Position numbers and translations under genes: made by a program. From Acetobacter aceti NBRC 14818 (GTDB lineage: Bacteria > Pseudomonadota > Alphaproteobacteria > Acetobacterales > Acetobacteraceae), in contig NZ_AP023410.1 in the NCBI RefSeq assembly GCF_000193495.2, positions 558,001-622,000 on the forward strand: a stretch of DNA of 64,000 bases, in the 5' to 3' direction. Positions 1 through 9,069 of this stretch are shown here, in pieces; the stretch's first letter is position 1; each line of letters opens with the position of its first letter. The notes beneath the pieces were generated by a model. The model was not told the origin of the DNA. It made no database searches and saw only the letters and a list, made by a program, of their open reading frames with translations.

Positions 1-964
1 GGCATACTCCCTGACTGACGCTCTCGGAATTGCGCGGATCAACGTATAGCGCTGCGTCGCCACAGACTTCTCTCAGGGCCGGAATGTCAGCTGCGACAAC
101 TGGACAATGACAGGCCATTGCCTCAATCGCAGGCAAACCAAACCCTTCGTAAAGCGACGGGAACACAAAACAGGAAGCCGCAGAATACAGTGCGTGCAGC
201 TCTTCATCTGTCACCCTGCCGACATAGAGAGCTGATTGCGGCAAATTCACCTGTCCGGAAAACACACTCTTATCAATGCCGCCACTGATGACGAGTGGCA
301 CACCTCTCTGCTGCAAATCCCGGGATAAGGCGTTGAGTGCTCCGAGGTTCTTGTGCTTGGCAAGATTGCCAACTGCCAGCACGAAAGCACGCCCCTCAAG
401 ATCATGGCGCCGCAAAATAGAAGTATCAGGTGTCACGCGCGCTATATGTTCACAGCCTTCGGGAATGACCTCAATTCGTTTCGGACTGACTTTTAAATAC
501 TTTGACAGCTCCTGTCTGGAAAAATCGGAAACAGTCACAATCCTGGTCTTCGTGTGGCAGAGGATTGTCTGCAAAACCTTGTACCAGAGACGGAATTTCC
601 AAGAGTAGCCTTCTGGCTGGGCAAACACAGCCGCATCATGCAACACAACCAGCTGGTGACGTCCGAAAACAGGCGCTGTATTACCGGGATTGATAAGAAA
701 ACGACCTTTATGGGACCGAGCAAGATCAAACTGCTCCCATACCTGCCCTTTCAGATGACCGCAGGGCACAACAGGCAGCCCCACTCCTTCGGGCGGGAGC
801 ATCAAAGTCGTGCGTGGAGCCAGTAGCACCGGTTCCTGTCCTTGCGGCCAGTCAAACCTTGCAATGGCCCGTGTCAGCTCTCCGGCAAATCTCTGCACTC
901 CGCTCTGCGGCTGCGAAAGATAACGCCCGTTCAGAGCTATCCTGATCCTGCCTGTCACTTTCAT
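1..964 (-). CDS. Glycosyltransferase family 4 (GT-B fold), 3' end cut by window edge
   Basis: About 321 codons are readable without a stop from an ATG at 964 to the left edge, so the C-terminus is missing. The start reads MKVTGRIRIALNGRYLSQP, usual for a GT-B N-terminal Rossmann domain. Near the edge is the GT4 signature FPSLYEGFGLPAIEAMA (E-x7-E motif that holds the nucleotide-sugar), followed by PVVAADIPALREVCGDAA. Family knowledge: it transfers a sugar from an NDP-sugar to a lipid-linked acceptor on the cytoplasmic face of the inner membrane. It lies 11 bp downstream of the Wzc-like gene and is probably co-transcribed with it and the priming transferase, so a role in exopolysaccharide repeat-unit assembly is inferred. 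Donor and acceptor cannot be read from the sequence. Confidence 0.85.
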   Translation of the reverse strand, partial: MKVTGRIRIALNGRYLSQPQSGVQRFAGELTRAIARFDWPQGQEPVLLAPRTTLMLPPEGVGLPVVPCGHLKGQVWEQFDLARSHKGRFLINPGNTAPVFGRHQLVVLHDAAVFAQPEGYSWKFRLWYKVLQTILCHTKTRIVTVSDFSRQELSKYLKVSPKRIEVIPEGCEHIARVTPDTSILRRHDLEGRAFVLAVGNLAKHKNLGALNALSRDLQQRGVPLVISGGIDKSVFSGQVNLPQSALYVGRVTDEELHALYSAASCFVFPSLYEGFGLPAIEAMACHCPVVAADIPALREVCGDAALYVDPRNSESVSQGVC

Positions 965-975
965 CGTCACCGTCG

Positions 976-3174
976 TCACGAAGCCAGCAATCCATAGTGG
1001 CGATAAACCTGTAAAGCCGCGCCGGACAGACCGGAAGCACTCCCAGCCGGAACCTGTGTAAGCACGGCGCCGAGTGTGCGGGCATCATAGGCTTCCAGCT
1101 GGCGCATCGCTCCCTTCAAATTTTCCTGTGTGGTTACGCCCCATTTGACCACCAGCACAACTCCGTCCGTTTCGTGCGACAGTACAGCTGCGTCGGGGAA
1201 CGCCAGAAGAGGCGGTGTGTCCAGAATGATCAGGTCATAGTGAGGGCTGAGTTCGGCCAGAACCACCTGAAGAACCTCAGGAACAATCATCTGGTCACTC
1301 GGAGATTTCCAGTTGTTCATCGTCATGACATCGACACCCGGAAGCACGTCCCGGCTTAGCCCCCTCTTATCCAGCGAGGTGACGAGATGCCTCTCCCCTT
1401 TCCCTTTTCCTGACGCCTGAACAATTTCCAGTGCGGAAGGGCCTCGTGTGTCGCAATCGAGAATCAGGGCTTTTTTGCCAGCACGCCCAGTATTGGCAGC
1501 CAGTGACAGCGCAAATACCGTCTTGCCTTCTTCCGGCCCGGACGATGTGACGGTAATCGTTTTCGCCCGAAAACGACTGCGCCCAAAAGACAGGATCGTT
1601 CTTATAGCCTCAATGGACTCTATATAGATCGAGGGCTGTGAAGAGCGGTAAAGCTCTGAAAGTGAATGGGAAAAGGATGGAACCATCCCGAGGGTAAACA
1701 ACCCTGGAACAGCATCGATTTCCGTTCCTTCTTTCACACCTTTCTGCATCCGTTCCTGCGCGATGGCCACCCCTACACCGGCAAGCGCTGAAAAAAGAAT
1801 GGCAATGGCCATAAACTGGGTGCGCGGCGGTCCCGATACGCCGAGCGGCTGATCGGCGCGGCTGATCAGTTCGGCCTCCGGTTCCTGCAAAGCCGCTGCA
1901 CTCGAGGTTTGAGCATAACGACCGAGGAAATCCTGATAAACGGCACGAGCGGCAGCGGCTTCACTTTCCAGCTGCTGCAAGGTGACGTTCGCCTCGTTTT
2001 CCCGGCCAACATGCTCCTGCAGCTTTGTTACTTCATCCGTCAGGGCGGCAACGCGCCGTTCAGCGCTCCGAAGATCCTTGTCAGTGCTTGTCGTGATCTG
2101 TGACGTCACCTGCCCGATCTGGGCTCTGACGTGCGCTGCGGCAGCGCGCGCTGCCTGCAATTCCGGATTGGCGTCTCCCGCTGTACTCGCGAGACTGGCG
2201 ACACGGGCGTTCAGCATGGCTTCCTGCGCCTGAAGCTGCTGGATGATTGGCGACGACAGCACGTCCGTGGTGCTTGCCGTATTTCCCATCATCTGGTTGG
2301 CGCGGGCTCTTTTGGCGGTCAGGTCCGCCTGCGCTGCGACAAGAGCGCGATTGGTTTCAACAAGCTGCTGATCCGTCACCGTTACGCCAGCTGGTGCATT
2401 CGGACTACCGGAATGGGTGATTTCGGCTGAAATCAACCCATTCTTCTCACGATATTGTTCAACCGCCTGCTCCGCCTTGCGCAGCCGCTCCCGTAGAGGA
2501 ATTATCTGTTCGTCAAGAAGTGAGTTGGAGCGCCAGGTCGAGGCGATCTTCATATGACGCTTGAAATCGAGATAAACGTCAGAAAATGCATTCGCGATGT
2601 TGGCGCTGAGATCCGGACGACCGGTTCTGACGCTGACCGTGATGAGGTAGGAACGACCGTCGTTCAGAATAGTGACATTTCGACCAAGAAGATCTCTGAC
2701 AACCTGAAGTTTTTCATCTGGAGTGAGCGGCTTCTCGGGATCAGCATGGCCTGTCACCTTGCTGATCCAGCCTGTAATCCGTGTCTTGAAAGACTTTTTT
2801 TCCATCTGGGCACGAAAATACGGATCATCGACAAGTTTCAGCCGCTCCGCGACTGCCTTTGCGATGGACTGGCTCTTGAAAATGCCGACTTCCGTGTTGA
2901 TTGCCACAGCATCAACATCCAGCGCTCCCTGCGTTGCCTGCAGATCACGAAATTCCGCCTGTCGGGTGCCGATCATCAGTGAAGATGTGGCATCGTAATA
3001 AGCAGGTAGCGTCAGAATGAGGGCAATTGCCGGAACAACCAGAAAACCCGCAACCAGCAGTATCGTCAGCCAACGCTCTCTGATGATTTCAAATATCTTC
3101 AGAGGAGAAACGTGAGACGCATCGGGTGGAGGCTCGGAAATCCTGTCAAGCAAATTGGACTGAACGACACTCAT
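976..3174 (-). CDS. Polysaccharide co-polymerase / BY-type tyrosine autokinase (Wzc/GumC-like)
   Basis: A 732-residue inner-membrane protein fusing a Wzz chain-length domain to a cytoplasmic kinase. A first TM (WLTILLVAGFLVVPAIAL, about residues 35-55) precedes a long periplasmic region with predicted coiled coil. A second TM lies near 455-475 (FMAIAILFSALAGVGVAIA). The C-terminal domain carries Walker A SSGPEEGKT, Walker A' ALILDCD and Walker B LIILDTPP, the set that defines bacterial tyrosine kinases. The C-terminal tail has only two tyrosines (VYRHYGLLAS) rather than the usual cluster. I chose ATG 3174 because GGAG lies 7 nt upstream; a GTG at 3192 is the alternative. It lies between the priming transferase (upstream) and a GT4 gene (downstream). 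Inferred job: control of chain length and assembly of the export complex with the GumB-like protein at 6014-6601. Confidence 0.88.
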   Translation of the reverse strand: MSVVQSNLLDRISEPPPDASHVSPLKIFEIIRERWLTILLVAGFLVVPAIALILTLPAYYDATSSLMIGTRQAEFRDLQATQGALDVDAVAINTEVGIFKSQSIAKAVAERLKLVDDPYFRAQMEKKSFKTRITGWISKVTGHADPEKPLTPDEKLQVVRDLLGRNVTILNDGRSYLITVSVRTGRPDLSANIANAFSDVYLDFKRHMKIASTWRSNSLLDEQIIPLRERLRKAEQAVEQYREKNGLISAEITHSGSPNAPAGVTVTDQQLVETNRALVAAQADLTAKRARANQMMGNTASTTDVLSSPIIQQLQAQEAMLNARVASLASTAGDANPELQAARAAAAHVRAQIGQVTSQITTSTDKDLRSAERRVAALTDEVTKLQEHVGRENEANVTLQQLESEAAAARAVYQDFLGRYAQTSSAAALQEPEAELISRADQPLGVSGPPRTQFMAIAILFSALAGVGVAIAQERMQKGVKEGTEIDAVPGLFTLGMVPSFSHSLSELYRSSQPSIYIESIEAIRTILSFGRSRFRAKTITVTSSGPEEGKTVFALSLAANTGRAGKKALILDCDTRGPSALEIVQASGKGKGERHLVTSLDKRGLSRDVLPGVDVMTMNNWKSPSDQMIVPEVLQVVLAELSPHYDLIILDTPPLLAFPDAAVLSHETDGVVLVVKWGVTTQENLKGAMRQLEAYDARTLGAVLTQVPAGSASGLSGAALQVYRHYGLLAS

Positions 3175-3257
3175 GAAGGCGCTCCACTGCACAAAAGAGG
3201 AAGGAAGCAGACTCTGCTGATAACGGAAAAATAGACCGTGCCGGATAGGAATGCGGC

Positions 3258-4034
3258 TCAGCGTGCCCCTTTCTGCATCATAACGGCAGGGATGGTCCGA
3301 TAAAGGATACTGAAATCAAGCGCCAGACTCCAATTCCGGACATAATAAGTATCCAACTTGACCCGTTCTGCGTAGGTTGTGTCACTTCGACCGCTCACCT
3401 GCCACAATCCTGTAATGCCGGGGCGGACAGCTTCATAATAGTGTAGGTCCTGACCGTAATATTTCAGTTCCGCCTCCACCACCGGACGAGGGCCAACGAG
3501 GCTCATCTCTCCCTTAAGGACATTCAGGAGTTGAGGAATTTCGTCGAGACTGGTGCACCGCAAAAAACGACCAATCATCGTGATACGGGGATCATGACTG
3601 AGCTTACGGGTAGTCTCCCATTCATGCCTGCAGTCTGCATTTGTTTCCAGAAGCTGTTTCAACACGACATCTGAATTTGTGACCATGGAGCGGAATTTGA
3701 GGCATTTAAAAGGTACGCCCTTCCTGCCTATCCTGACATGGCCATACAAAGCCGGACCGCCATCCAGCGATACAATGCCCCAGATAACAAGAAAAACAGG
3801 AAAGATAACGACCAGAAAACAGAACGCCATTACTACATCGAATAGTAATTTTATTTTTCTCGACAGGTAGTGCTTATCTTTTCCCAACTCAGGTCTTTCT
3901 ACATGTATCGAATGCTTGCTTGCAGGAGCATGCCAGACTCTCAAATAACTTGCACATGCTGTTGCGGCCGTTTCATTTAAAGAAATGGAAGCGTCAGATG
4001 GACTTTTTTCAATTTCAGAGTCTGATGTACTCAT
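3258..4034 (-). CDS. Undecaprenyl-phosphate sugar-1-phosphate transferase (ExoY/WcaJ family)
   Basis: 258 aa. This enzyme starts repeat-unit synthesis by moving a hexose-1-phosphate (commonly glucose or galactose) from a UDP-sugar to undecaprenyl phosphate. A roughly 60-residue N-terminal tail precedes one membrane segment (about 63-88). The catalytic domain follows with KFRSM, DEIPQLLNVLKGEMSLVGPRP and RPGITGLWQVSGRS, all hallmark blocks of the bacterial sugar transferase family. At 258 aa it is the short ExoY-like form without the multi-TM N-terminus of WbaP/WcaJ. It is the first gene of the minus-strand exopolysaccharide run (this gene, co-polymerase, GT4) and faces an AT-rich divergent promoter region. 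In acetic acid bacteria such genes serve acetan or pellicle polysaccharide synthesis; which glycan applies here is not known. Confidence 0.9.
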   Translation of the reverse strand: MSTSDSEIEKSPSDASISLNETAATACASYLRVWHAPASKHSIHVERPELGKDKHYLSRKIKLLFDVVMAFCFLVVIFPVFLVIWGIVSLDGGPALYGHVRIGRKGVPFKCLKFRSMVTNSDVVLKQLLETNADCRHEWETTRKLSHDPRITMIGRFLRCTSLDEIPQLLNVLKGEMSLVGPRPVVEAELKYYGQDLHYYEAVRPGITGLWQVSGRSDTTYAERVKLDTYYVRNWSLALDFSILYRTIPAVMMQKGAR

Positions 4035-4611
4035 TGTCTGCCACCCACCACGACTGTTTCATTCTTTTACAGACTGTTTGTTACTTCCCTGTGATGAACG
4101 TAAGAAAAAATGGATTAAAAATTTCAACGACCTTCTGTTTTTTGAGTATTGCCAAATTAATAAATATTAATGCGACAATATAAAAAACATACCAAATATA
4201 TGCATAATTTTTACCACTTTATAAAATATAAGCATTATTAATTTTATTAATATATGTTAATATATCCGTTTGTTGTATTAATTTTATTAAAATAACTCTA
4301 AAATGACATAAAGTACAAAAAATAAAACAATTCACTTTTTAAAAGCAGAATCGCATGAAAAAATAACCGACGTGATTACGTAACCGCTCTCCAACCTCAC
4401 CAAGAGCAGATTCGCGTTTTCTGAAAAATCTTTGAACGGAATTTTGCCGGAAGAGTAATCTTTTTCAGTCAGACCAGCGCCGTATCATAAAAAATATGAC
4501 AGTATATAATTTTAGACAGTAAAAAGTCATTTGAGAAGAAGGTTAACTGACGACATCCGATAAAAGTTAATGTTAAGAAGTAAGGTGCTAATGGGATAGA
4601 CAGCCGCACCA
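4035..4611. promoter_or_regulatory. AT-rich divergent intergenic region of the exopolysaccharide locus
   Basis: About 575 bp between two divergent exopolysaccharide transcription units. The stretch 4130-4360 is very AT-rich (runs such as TTAATTTTATTAATATATG), far below the GC of the flanking genes. No convincing ORF was found. The position implies promoters in both directions, and the AT-rich DNA is the kind bound by nucleoid silencers; no specific -35/-10 pair or operator could be assigned with confidence. The plus-strand gene at 4612 has no clear Shine-Dalgarno sequence. Confidence 0.5.
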
Positions 4612-5934
4612 ATGATTAAAGCGTTCCACCTGCTCCGGGTTGCCACGATCATCGGACTGTCACCTCCTGTAACGGCACAGGCACAGGTGGTAACGCAATA
4701 TTTCCCGGCACTCGGTTCGGGAGCGGGTGAACTAAGTGAAGAGCCTGCACAGGTTAAGGCTGCCCGTGCCTACCAGCCCCTTGGTTACCATTCGGGACCA
4801 TTGACCGTTCATCTCGATGGCGATGAACGTGTAGGTTACGACAGCAATGCCGATCTGATTCAACATGGCCGCAAAAGCTCTGTCATCAATACACAAGGTC
4901 ATATCGGAGCAGTGCATCTGCTGGATCGCAATGATCAGGTCCATGCGGATGTGAGTGTTTCCGACCTGCGCTACCCTACCCGCTCCTTGCAGAACCAGAC
5001 GACCTGGACCGCCAATATCGGCGGAACCAAACATTTTGGCCGGGACGAACTTGGCGTCGCCTTTACACATCTTTCTCTGGTCCAGATGCCTACTGAGTCC
5101 GGTGCGCTGCTTATCCTTGGTCCGGTTCCCTACACTCTCGATGACGGCAGAATCAGCTACCTTCTCAACACGCACGGTCGACTGAGCTTCCTGCCTGAAT
5201 TCTCCATCCAGCATTACCAGTTCGGCAAGCCTAGGCTTCTGGGAAATTCCCCTTATCAGGATCAGCATTACCGGGATCGGGTTATCATCAACGAGAATAT
5301 CACCGCCCGTTATCAGATGATGCAGAACAGCCATCTGCTGCTTCTGCTTCAGGGAACCCAGATCGAATATCAGACCGGAAATCTGGACCTTCCGGCCCGA
5401 AGCTCCAATGGTTTCGCTGTCATGGGCGGCTATAGCTGGAATGAGGCTGGTCCATTCCAGTTCAGGGCGCTGATCGGTTACCAGCGACGAATTTTTGCTT
5501 CCTCGCTTTACGGCTCTATCAGCTCTCCCATTGCAGAGGCTTCTATCAAATGGACGCCAACGCGCCTTACGACCGTATCGGCCACAGTCAGTCACGGCAT
5601 TGAGGATGCCGCGTTCGAAGGCATTGTTGGCTACACCAATACAAGCGCCCAGCTCAGTATCACGCATGCCTATTCACGGAACATCGTGTTCGAAGCGCAC
5701 GCTGGCCTGCGTAAGGCGCATTATCCATCCAGTTCTCCCTATCTGATTGACCACTCTCCCATCGGACAGCTTGCCAACAATCAGAGCAGCTATGGCGGTG
5801 GCGGGAGCGTGCATGTCTATCTGAATCGTCACCTCAGTCTTGAGCTGAACTACGATTTCGCCAGCCAGAGCGCCTTTATGGGCCCGCTCTTTCCGGTTCA
5901 CATTGTTATGGCAGGGGTGCACTTTGCCCTGTAA
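4612..5934 (+). CDS. Outer-membrane beta-barrel protein of the exopolysaccharide locus
   Basis: 440 aa with an N-terminal signal peptide (MIKAFHLLRVATIIGLSPPV, cleavage likely after TAQAQ). The mature part is rich in alternating aromatic/polar strands and ends in MAGVHFAL, resembling the C-terminal strand of barrel proteins, though it ends in Leu rather than Phe. No lipobox and no internal TM helix. The length would suit a barrel of roughly 16-18 strands. A short Wza/GumB-type export lipoprotein follows 79 bp downstream on the same strand, so they are probably one operon. Family knowledge: some exopolysaccharide systems pair a short OPX protein with a separate integral beta-barrel that makes the outer-membrane pore. 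That role here is inference from gene order and size. A generic porin is the alternative. Confidence 0.75.
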   Translation: MIKAFHLLRVATIIGLSPPVTAQAQVVTQYFPALGSGAGELSEEPAQVKAARAYQPLGYHSGPLTVHLDGDERVGYDSNADLIQHGRKSSVINTQGHIGAVHLLDRNDQVHADVSVSDLRYPTRSLQNQTTWTANIGGTKHFGRDELGVAFTHLSLVQMPTESGALLILGPVPYTLDDGRISYLLNTHGRLSFLPEFSIQHYQFGKPRLLGNSPYQDQHYRDRVIINENITARYQMMQNSHLLLLLQGTQIEYQTGNLDLPARSSNGFAVMGGYSWNEAGPFQFRALIGYQRRIFASSLYGSISSPIAEASIKWTPTRLTTVSATVSHGIEDAAFEGIVGYTNTSAQLSITHAYSRNIVFEAHAGLRKAHYPSSSPYLIDHSPIGQLANNQSSYGGGGSVHVYLNRHLSLELNYDFASQSAFMGPLFPVHIVMAGVHFAL

Positions 5935-6013
5935 CAACGCCAACCATTTCCGCTCTGAAGCTTCTGGAGCGCCTCATCACGCCACTTTTCTGAATGACAG
6001 GATTTTTCAGAAC

Positions 6014-6601
6014 ATGACATCAGGGTGTTCTTCTCTCTTCCGCCGCACGCGCGCTTTGGCTGCCATCGGAAGCATCGCCGTTTCTCTGGCGGCCTGCGCA
6101 GAAGGCGGCGACCTGAAACCCGTCCCTCCCTATGATCCCGGCGCGTACACGCTCGGCGTCGATGACCAGATCCGGGTCATCACCTATGGACAGGATCAGC
6201 TGACATCCGACTTCCGTGTGGACAGCACCGGCAAGGTGGCCTTCCCGCTGACAGACGGCTTACAGGCTGCGGGCCTGACGACCACGCAGTTCGCTGATGA
6301 AGTGAAAGAGGCGCTTGAACACTCGCGTATGCTCCGTGATCCAAAGGTCTCGGTCGAGATCACGGCTTACCGGATGATCTCTGTTCTTGGTGAAGTGGCA
6401 CGTCCCGGTCAGTATCCGTATCAGCCCGGCATGACCATGTTGACCGCAGTAGCGTCAGCTGGTGGTTTTACCTATCGCTCACTCGAAAGCCGGGCTTACG
6501 TCATCCGGCAGGAGGGTGAGGAAAGCGTGGTCGGCAAGATTAAGCCACAGGATTACGTAAAGCCGGGCGACGTGATCAAGATCTACGAGCGTCATTTCTG
6601 A
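6014..6601 (+). CDS. Polysaccharide export lipoprotein, short OPX type (Wza/GumB family)
   Basis: 195 aa from the ATG at 6014. An in-frame upstream start at 5903 would overlap the barrel gene and hide the signal peptide, so it was rejected. The N-terminus is a lipoprotein signal with lipobox SLAAC (Cys about residue 31). A polysaccharide-export domain (YTLGVDDQIRVITYGQDQL) and an SLBB domain (ISVLGEVARPGQYPYQPGMT) follow. The protein stops right after GDVIKIYERHF, so it lacks the C-terminal amphipathic helix that lets E. coli Wza span the outer membrane. It should therefore be a periplasmic ring needing another protein for the outer-membrane pore, plausibly the barrel just upstream. It would work with the Wzc-like co-polymerase at 976-3174. 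A small CCTCC/GGAGG hairpin follows the stop codon. Confidence 0.9.
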   Translation: MTSGCSSLFRRTRALAAIGSIAVSLAACAEGGDLKPVPPYDPGAYTLGVDDQIRVITYGQDQLTSDFRVDSTGKVAFPLTDGLQAAGLTTTQFADEVKEALEHSRMLRDPKVSVEITAYRMISVLGEVARPGQYPYQPGMTMLTAVASAGGFTYRSLESRAYVIRQEGEESVVGKIKPQDYVKPGDVIKIYERHF

Positions 6602-6634
6602 CCTCCCTTATGGAGGCCAGAAACCACTCACTCT

Positions 6635-7510
6635 TCAGCCAGTAAGAACGCTCTGGAGCGTGCTGCCCAGTTCGGCTGGCGTGGGCGCAATATGTACTCC
6701 GGCAGCCCTCAGAGCGTCGATTTTGGCCTGAGCCGTGTCGTTCCCGCCCGAAATCACGGCACCAGCATGACCCATGCGGCGTCCGGGCGGCGCGGTGATG
6801 CCCGCCACCAGCCCCACTACCGGTTTCTTGGTCTTGCTGTCCTTCAGAAACTGGGCTGCCTCGATCTCTGACGTGCCACCGATTTCACCGATCATGATGA
6901 TGGACTGCGTTTCGGGATCAGCAAGAAAACGCTCAAGCACATCAATGAAGTCGAGGCCCTTGATCGGGTCCCCGCCAATGCCGACGCTGGTGCTCTGCCC
7001 CATTCCAAGCGCGGTCGTCTGCGCCACTGTCTCATAGGTCAGCGTTCCGGAACGGGAGACGACACCAACGGAACCCCGACGATGGATCGGTCCCGGCATG
7101 ATCCCGATCTTGCAGGCGTCCGGCGTGATGATGCCCGGACAGTTCGGTCCGATCAGAAGGCTTTTGGAACGGTCCAGTGCGGCCCGAACCCGCAGCATGT
7201 CCTGAACAGGGATCCCTTCTGTGATGCAGACAATCAGCGGGATCTCAACCGAAATCGCTTCCAGAATGGCGTCAGCGGCCCCGGCTGGAGGCACGTAAAT
7301 CACACTCGCGTCGGCTTTGGCTTGACTGACTGCCTGTTCCATCGTGTCGAAAACCGGCAGGTTAAGATGCGTCTTCCCGCCACGTCCGGGCGTCACTCCG
7401 CCGATGATGGACGTGCCATAGGCAATGGACTGCTCGGAATGAAAGGTGCCCTGAGCGCCGGTGAAGCCCTGCACGAGGACCTTTGTGTCTTTATCAACCA
7501 GAATGGACAT
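6635..7510 (-). CDS. sucD: Succinyl-CoA synthetase alpha subunit
   Basis: 291 aa, the normal family length. It catalyses succinyl-CoA + NDP + Pi to succinate + CoA + NTP together with the beta subunit, in the TCA cycle. Visible features are the CoA-binding Rossmann N-terminus ([22 protein letters not shown]), [12 protein letters not shown], the ligase domain, and the phosphorylated histidine in [14 protein letters not shown]. The start overlaps the sucC stop by one base (TGATG), so translation is coupled. Malate-CoA ligase is a close paralogue, but the lack of other serine-cycle genes nearby favours succinyl-CoA synthetase. Many Acetobacter rely on a succinyl-CoA:acetate CoA-transferase (AarC) for this step, so a full sucCD pair is worth noting. 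Confidence 0.92.
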   Translation of the reverse strand: MSILVDKDTKVLVQGFTGAQGTFHSEQSIAYGTSIIGGVTPGRGGKTHLNLPVFDTMEQAVSQAKADASVIYVPPAGAADAILEAISVEIPLIVCITEGIPVQDMLRVRAALDRSKSLLIGPNCPGIITPDACKIGIMPGPIHRRGSVGVVSRSGTLTYETVAQTTALGMGQSTSVGIGGDPIKGLDFIDVLERFLADPETQSIIMIGEIGGTSEIEAAQFLKDSKTKKPVVGLVAGITAPPGRRMGHAGAVISGGNDTAQAKIDALRAAGVHIAPTPAELGSTLQSVLTG

Positions 7511-8709
7511 CAGGCAGCCCTCCGTGCGCGCACTTCGGCGACAATCTTCTGGGCGGCATCACCCAGATCCGTTGCAATCGTAATGTTGAGACCGGACTGC
7601 CTGAGCATGGTCAGGCCTTCTTCAACCAGTGTTCCGGCCAGCCTGATGACCAGTGGCACTTTCAGTCCCTCTTGTCTGCAGGCGTCGATCACAGCGCCCG
7701 CGATCAGGTCGCAACGCATGATTCCGCCGAAAATATTGACCAGAACACCTTCAATCTTCTGATCCGAGAGAAGGATACGAAAAGCAGCTCCCACCTTTTC
7801 TCTTGAAGCGCCACCGCCCACATCAAGGAAGTTCGCAGGTGACTCTCCTTCCTCATGGATAATGTCCATGGTCGCCATAGCGAGCCCGGCTCCGTTGACC
7901 ATGCAGCCGATGGTCCCATCCAGACTGACATAGGATAGTCCGAAACGGGCTGCCTCCTGCTCGCGAGGGTCTTCCTCGTTCGGGTCACGCAGTTCTGCAA
8001 GCTGGGGATGACGGAACAGGCCGTTATCGTCGAAAGCCATTTTGGCATCGAGCGCCATCAGGCCACCGTCCTTTGTGACCACCAGCGGGTTCATCTCGAT
8101 CATTGAGGCATCAAGACTTGTGAAAGCCGAGTAAACACTCCTGATGATCGCCGCAAACTCGTTGATCTGCTGGCCCTGCAGGGCGAGACGGGTGGCAAGA
8201 ACCCGCGCCTGATAATCCCCAAGACCGAGTTCAGGATCGATCCAGACTTTCTGAATTTTCTCGGGTGTCTTTGCCGCAACATCCTCGATGCTCATGCCGC
8301 CTGCCTGTGAGGCGACAATCATGATTTTCCGCGCGCTACGGTCGATAAGCATGGAAAGATAAAGCTCCCGCTCGATCGCGCAGCCCGCCTCGACATAGAG
8401 CTTATGCACGACACGGCCAGCGGGTCCCGTCTGACGCGTAATCAGCGTCTGGTTGAGCATCTGGTAGGCAGCATCTTTCGCCTCTTCCGGACTTTTTACG
8501 ATCCGCACTCCGCGGATTTCAGGATGATCCTTGAAATGTCCGGCTCCGCGACCACCAGCGTGAATCTGCGCCTTCACGGCACAGATGGGCGTTCCGAGCG
8601 AACGCACGGCCTGCCTGGCTTCCTCCGGTGAATGGATGAGCACTCCTTTTGGCGTTGGCACACCATAAGAGCGCAACAACTCCTTGGCCTGATATTCGTG
8701 GATATTCAT
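7510..8709 (-). CDS. sucC: Succinyl-CoA synthetase beta subunit (ADP-forming type)
   Basis: 399 aa, close to the 388 aa of E. coli SucC. It begins [20 protein letters not shown], the standard ATP-grasp N-terminus. It contains [16 protein letters not shown], the Mg-binding [19 protein letters not shown] and the C-terminal block [19 protein letters not shown] with [10 protein letters not shown]. It binds nucleotide and succinate and supports the phosphohistidine transfer of SucD, encoded immediately downstream with a 1-nt overlap. First gene of the two-gene operon; the promoter should lie in the AT-rich 8.7-9.0 kb gap shared with the divergent quinone oxidoreductase. Confidence 0.92.
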   Translation of the reverse strand: MNIHEYQAKELLRSYGVPTPKGVLIHSPEEARQAVRSLGTPICAVKAQIHAGGRGAGHFKDHPEIRGVRIVKSPEEAKDAAYQMLNQTLITRQTGPAGRVVHKLYVEAGCAIERELYLSMLIDRSARKIMIVASQAGGMSIEDVAAKTPEKIQKVWIDPELGLGDYQARVLATRLALQGQQINEFAAIIRSVYSAFTSLDASMIEMNPLVVTKDGGLMALDAKMAFDDNGLFRHPQLAELRDPNEEDPREQEAARFGLSYVSLDGTIGCMVNGAGLAMATMDIIHEEGESPANFLDVGGGASREKVGAAFRILLSDQKIEGVLVNIFGGIMRCDLIAGAVIDACRQEGLKVPLVIRLAGTLVEEGLTMLRQSGLNITIATDLGDAAQKIVAEVRARRAA

Positions 8710-9069
8710 AAGCCTTCTCCGCCGTAAGGAGGGTGCTGCAAACGGCCATCCCTCGCATGGTGAGCATCTGTAACGGGCTTCACCTATACGCAGGCTTGAT
8801 GAGTCAGCACCACGCAGAGCGCTTCAAACTTTGGTGCTCTTCAAAGCCGTTCCGTTTTCATAGCGCTCAGCACAGCAAACTATTTTATAAGAAAAACAAA
8901 ATATTAAATTGATAATACAGTATTTTATTACTATTTTCTTCTGGTGAAGACAGCAGCGCCCCATTCTTCCGTCAAATGATTTCCCACCTCAAAGACGTGT
9001 GACTGTTCACCGACGCTGCGTGCGCTTACCGTGATTTCCAACGCAACAATCAGAAAACAGGACAGACCG
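8710..9069. promoter_or_regulatory. Divergent intergenic region, sucC / quinone oxidoreductase
   Basis: 360 bp without a supported gene. The stretch 8879-8940 is strongly AT-rich and contains a small palindrome AATACAGTATT (8914-8924). It must hold promoters for sucCD (left) and the oxidoreductase (right); I cannot assign exact -35/-10 boxes. Confidence 0.4.

Noticed and set aside
4732-5667. 311-aa open frame on the minus strand inside the outer-membrane barrel gene
   Set aside because: No signal, motif or domain; it is an antisense shadow of the well-supported plus-strand barrel gene.
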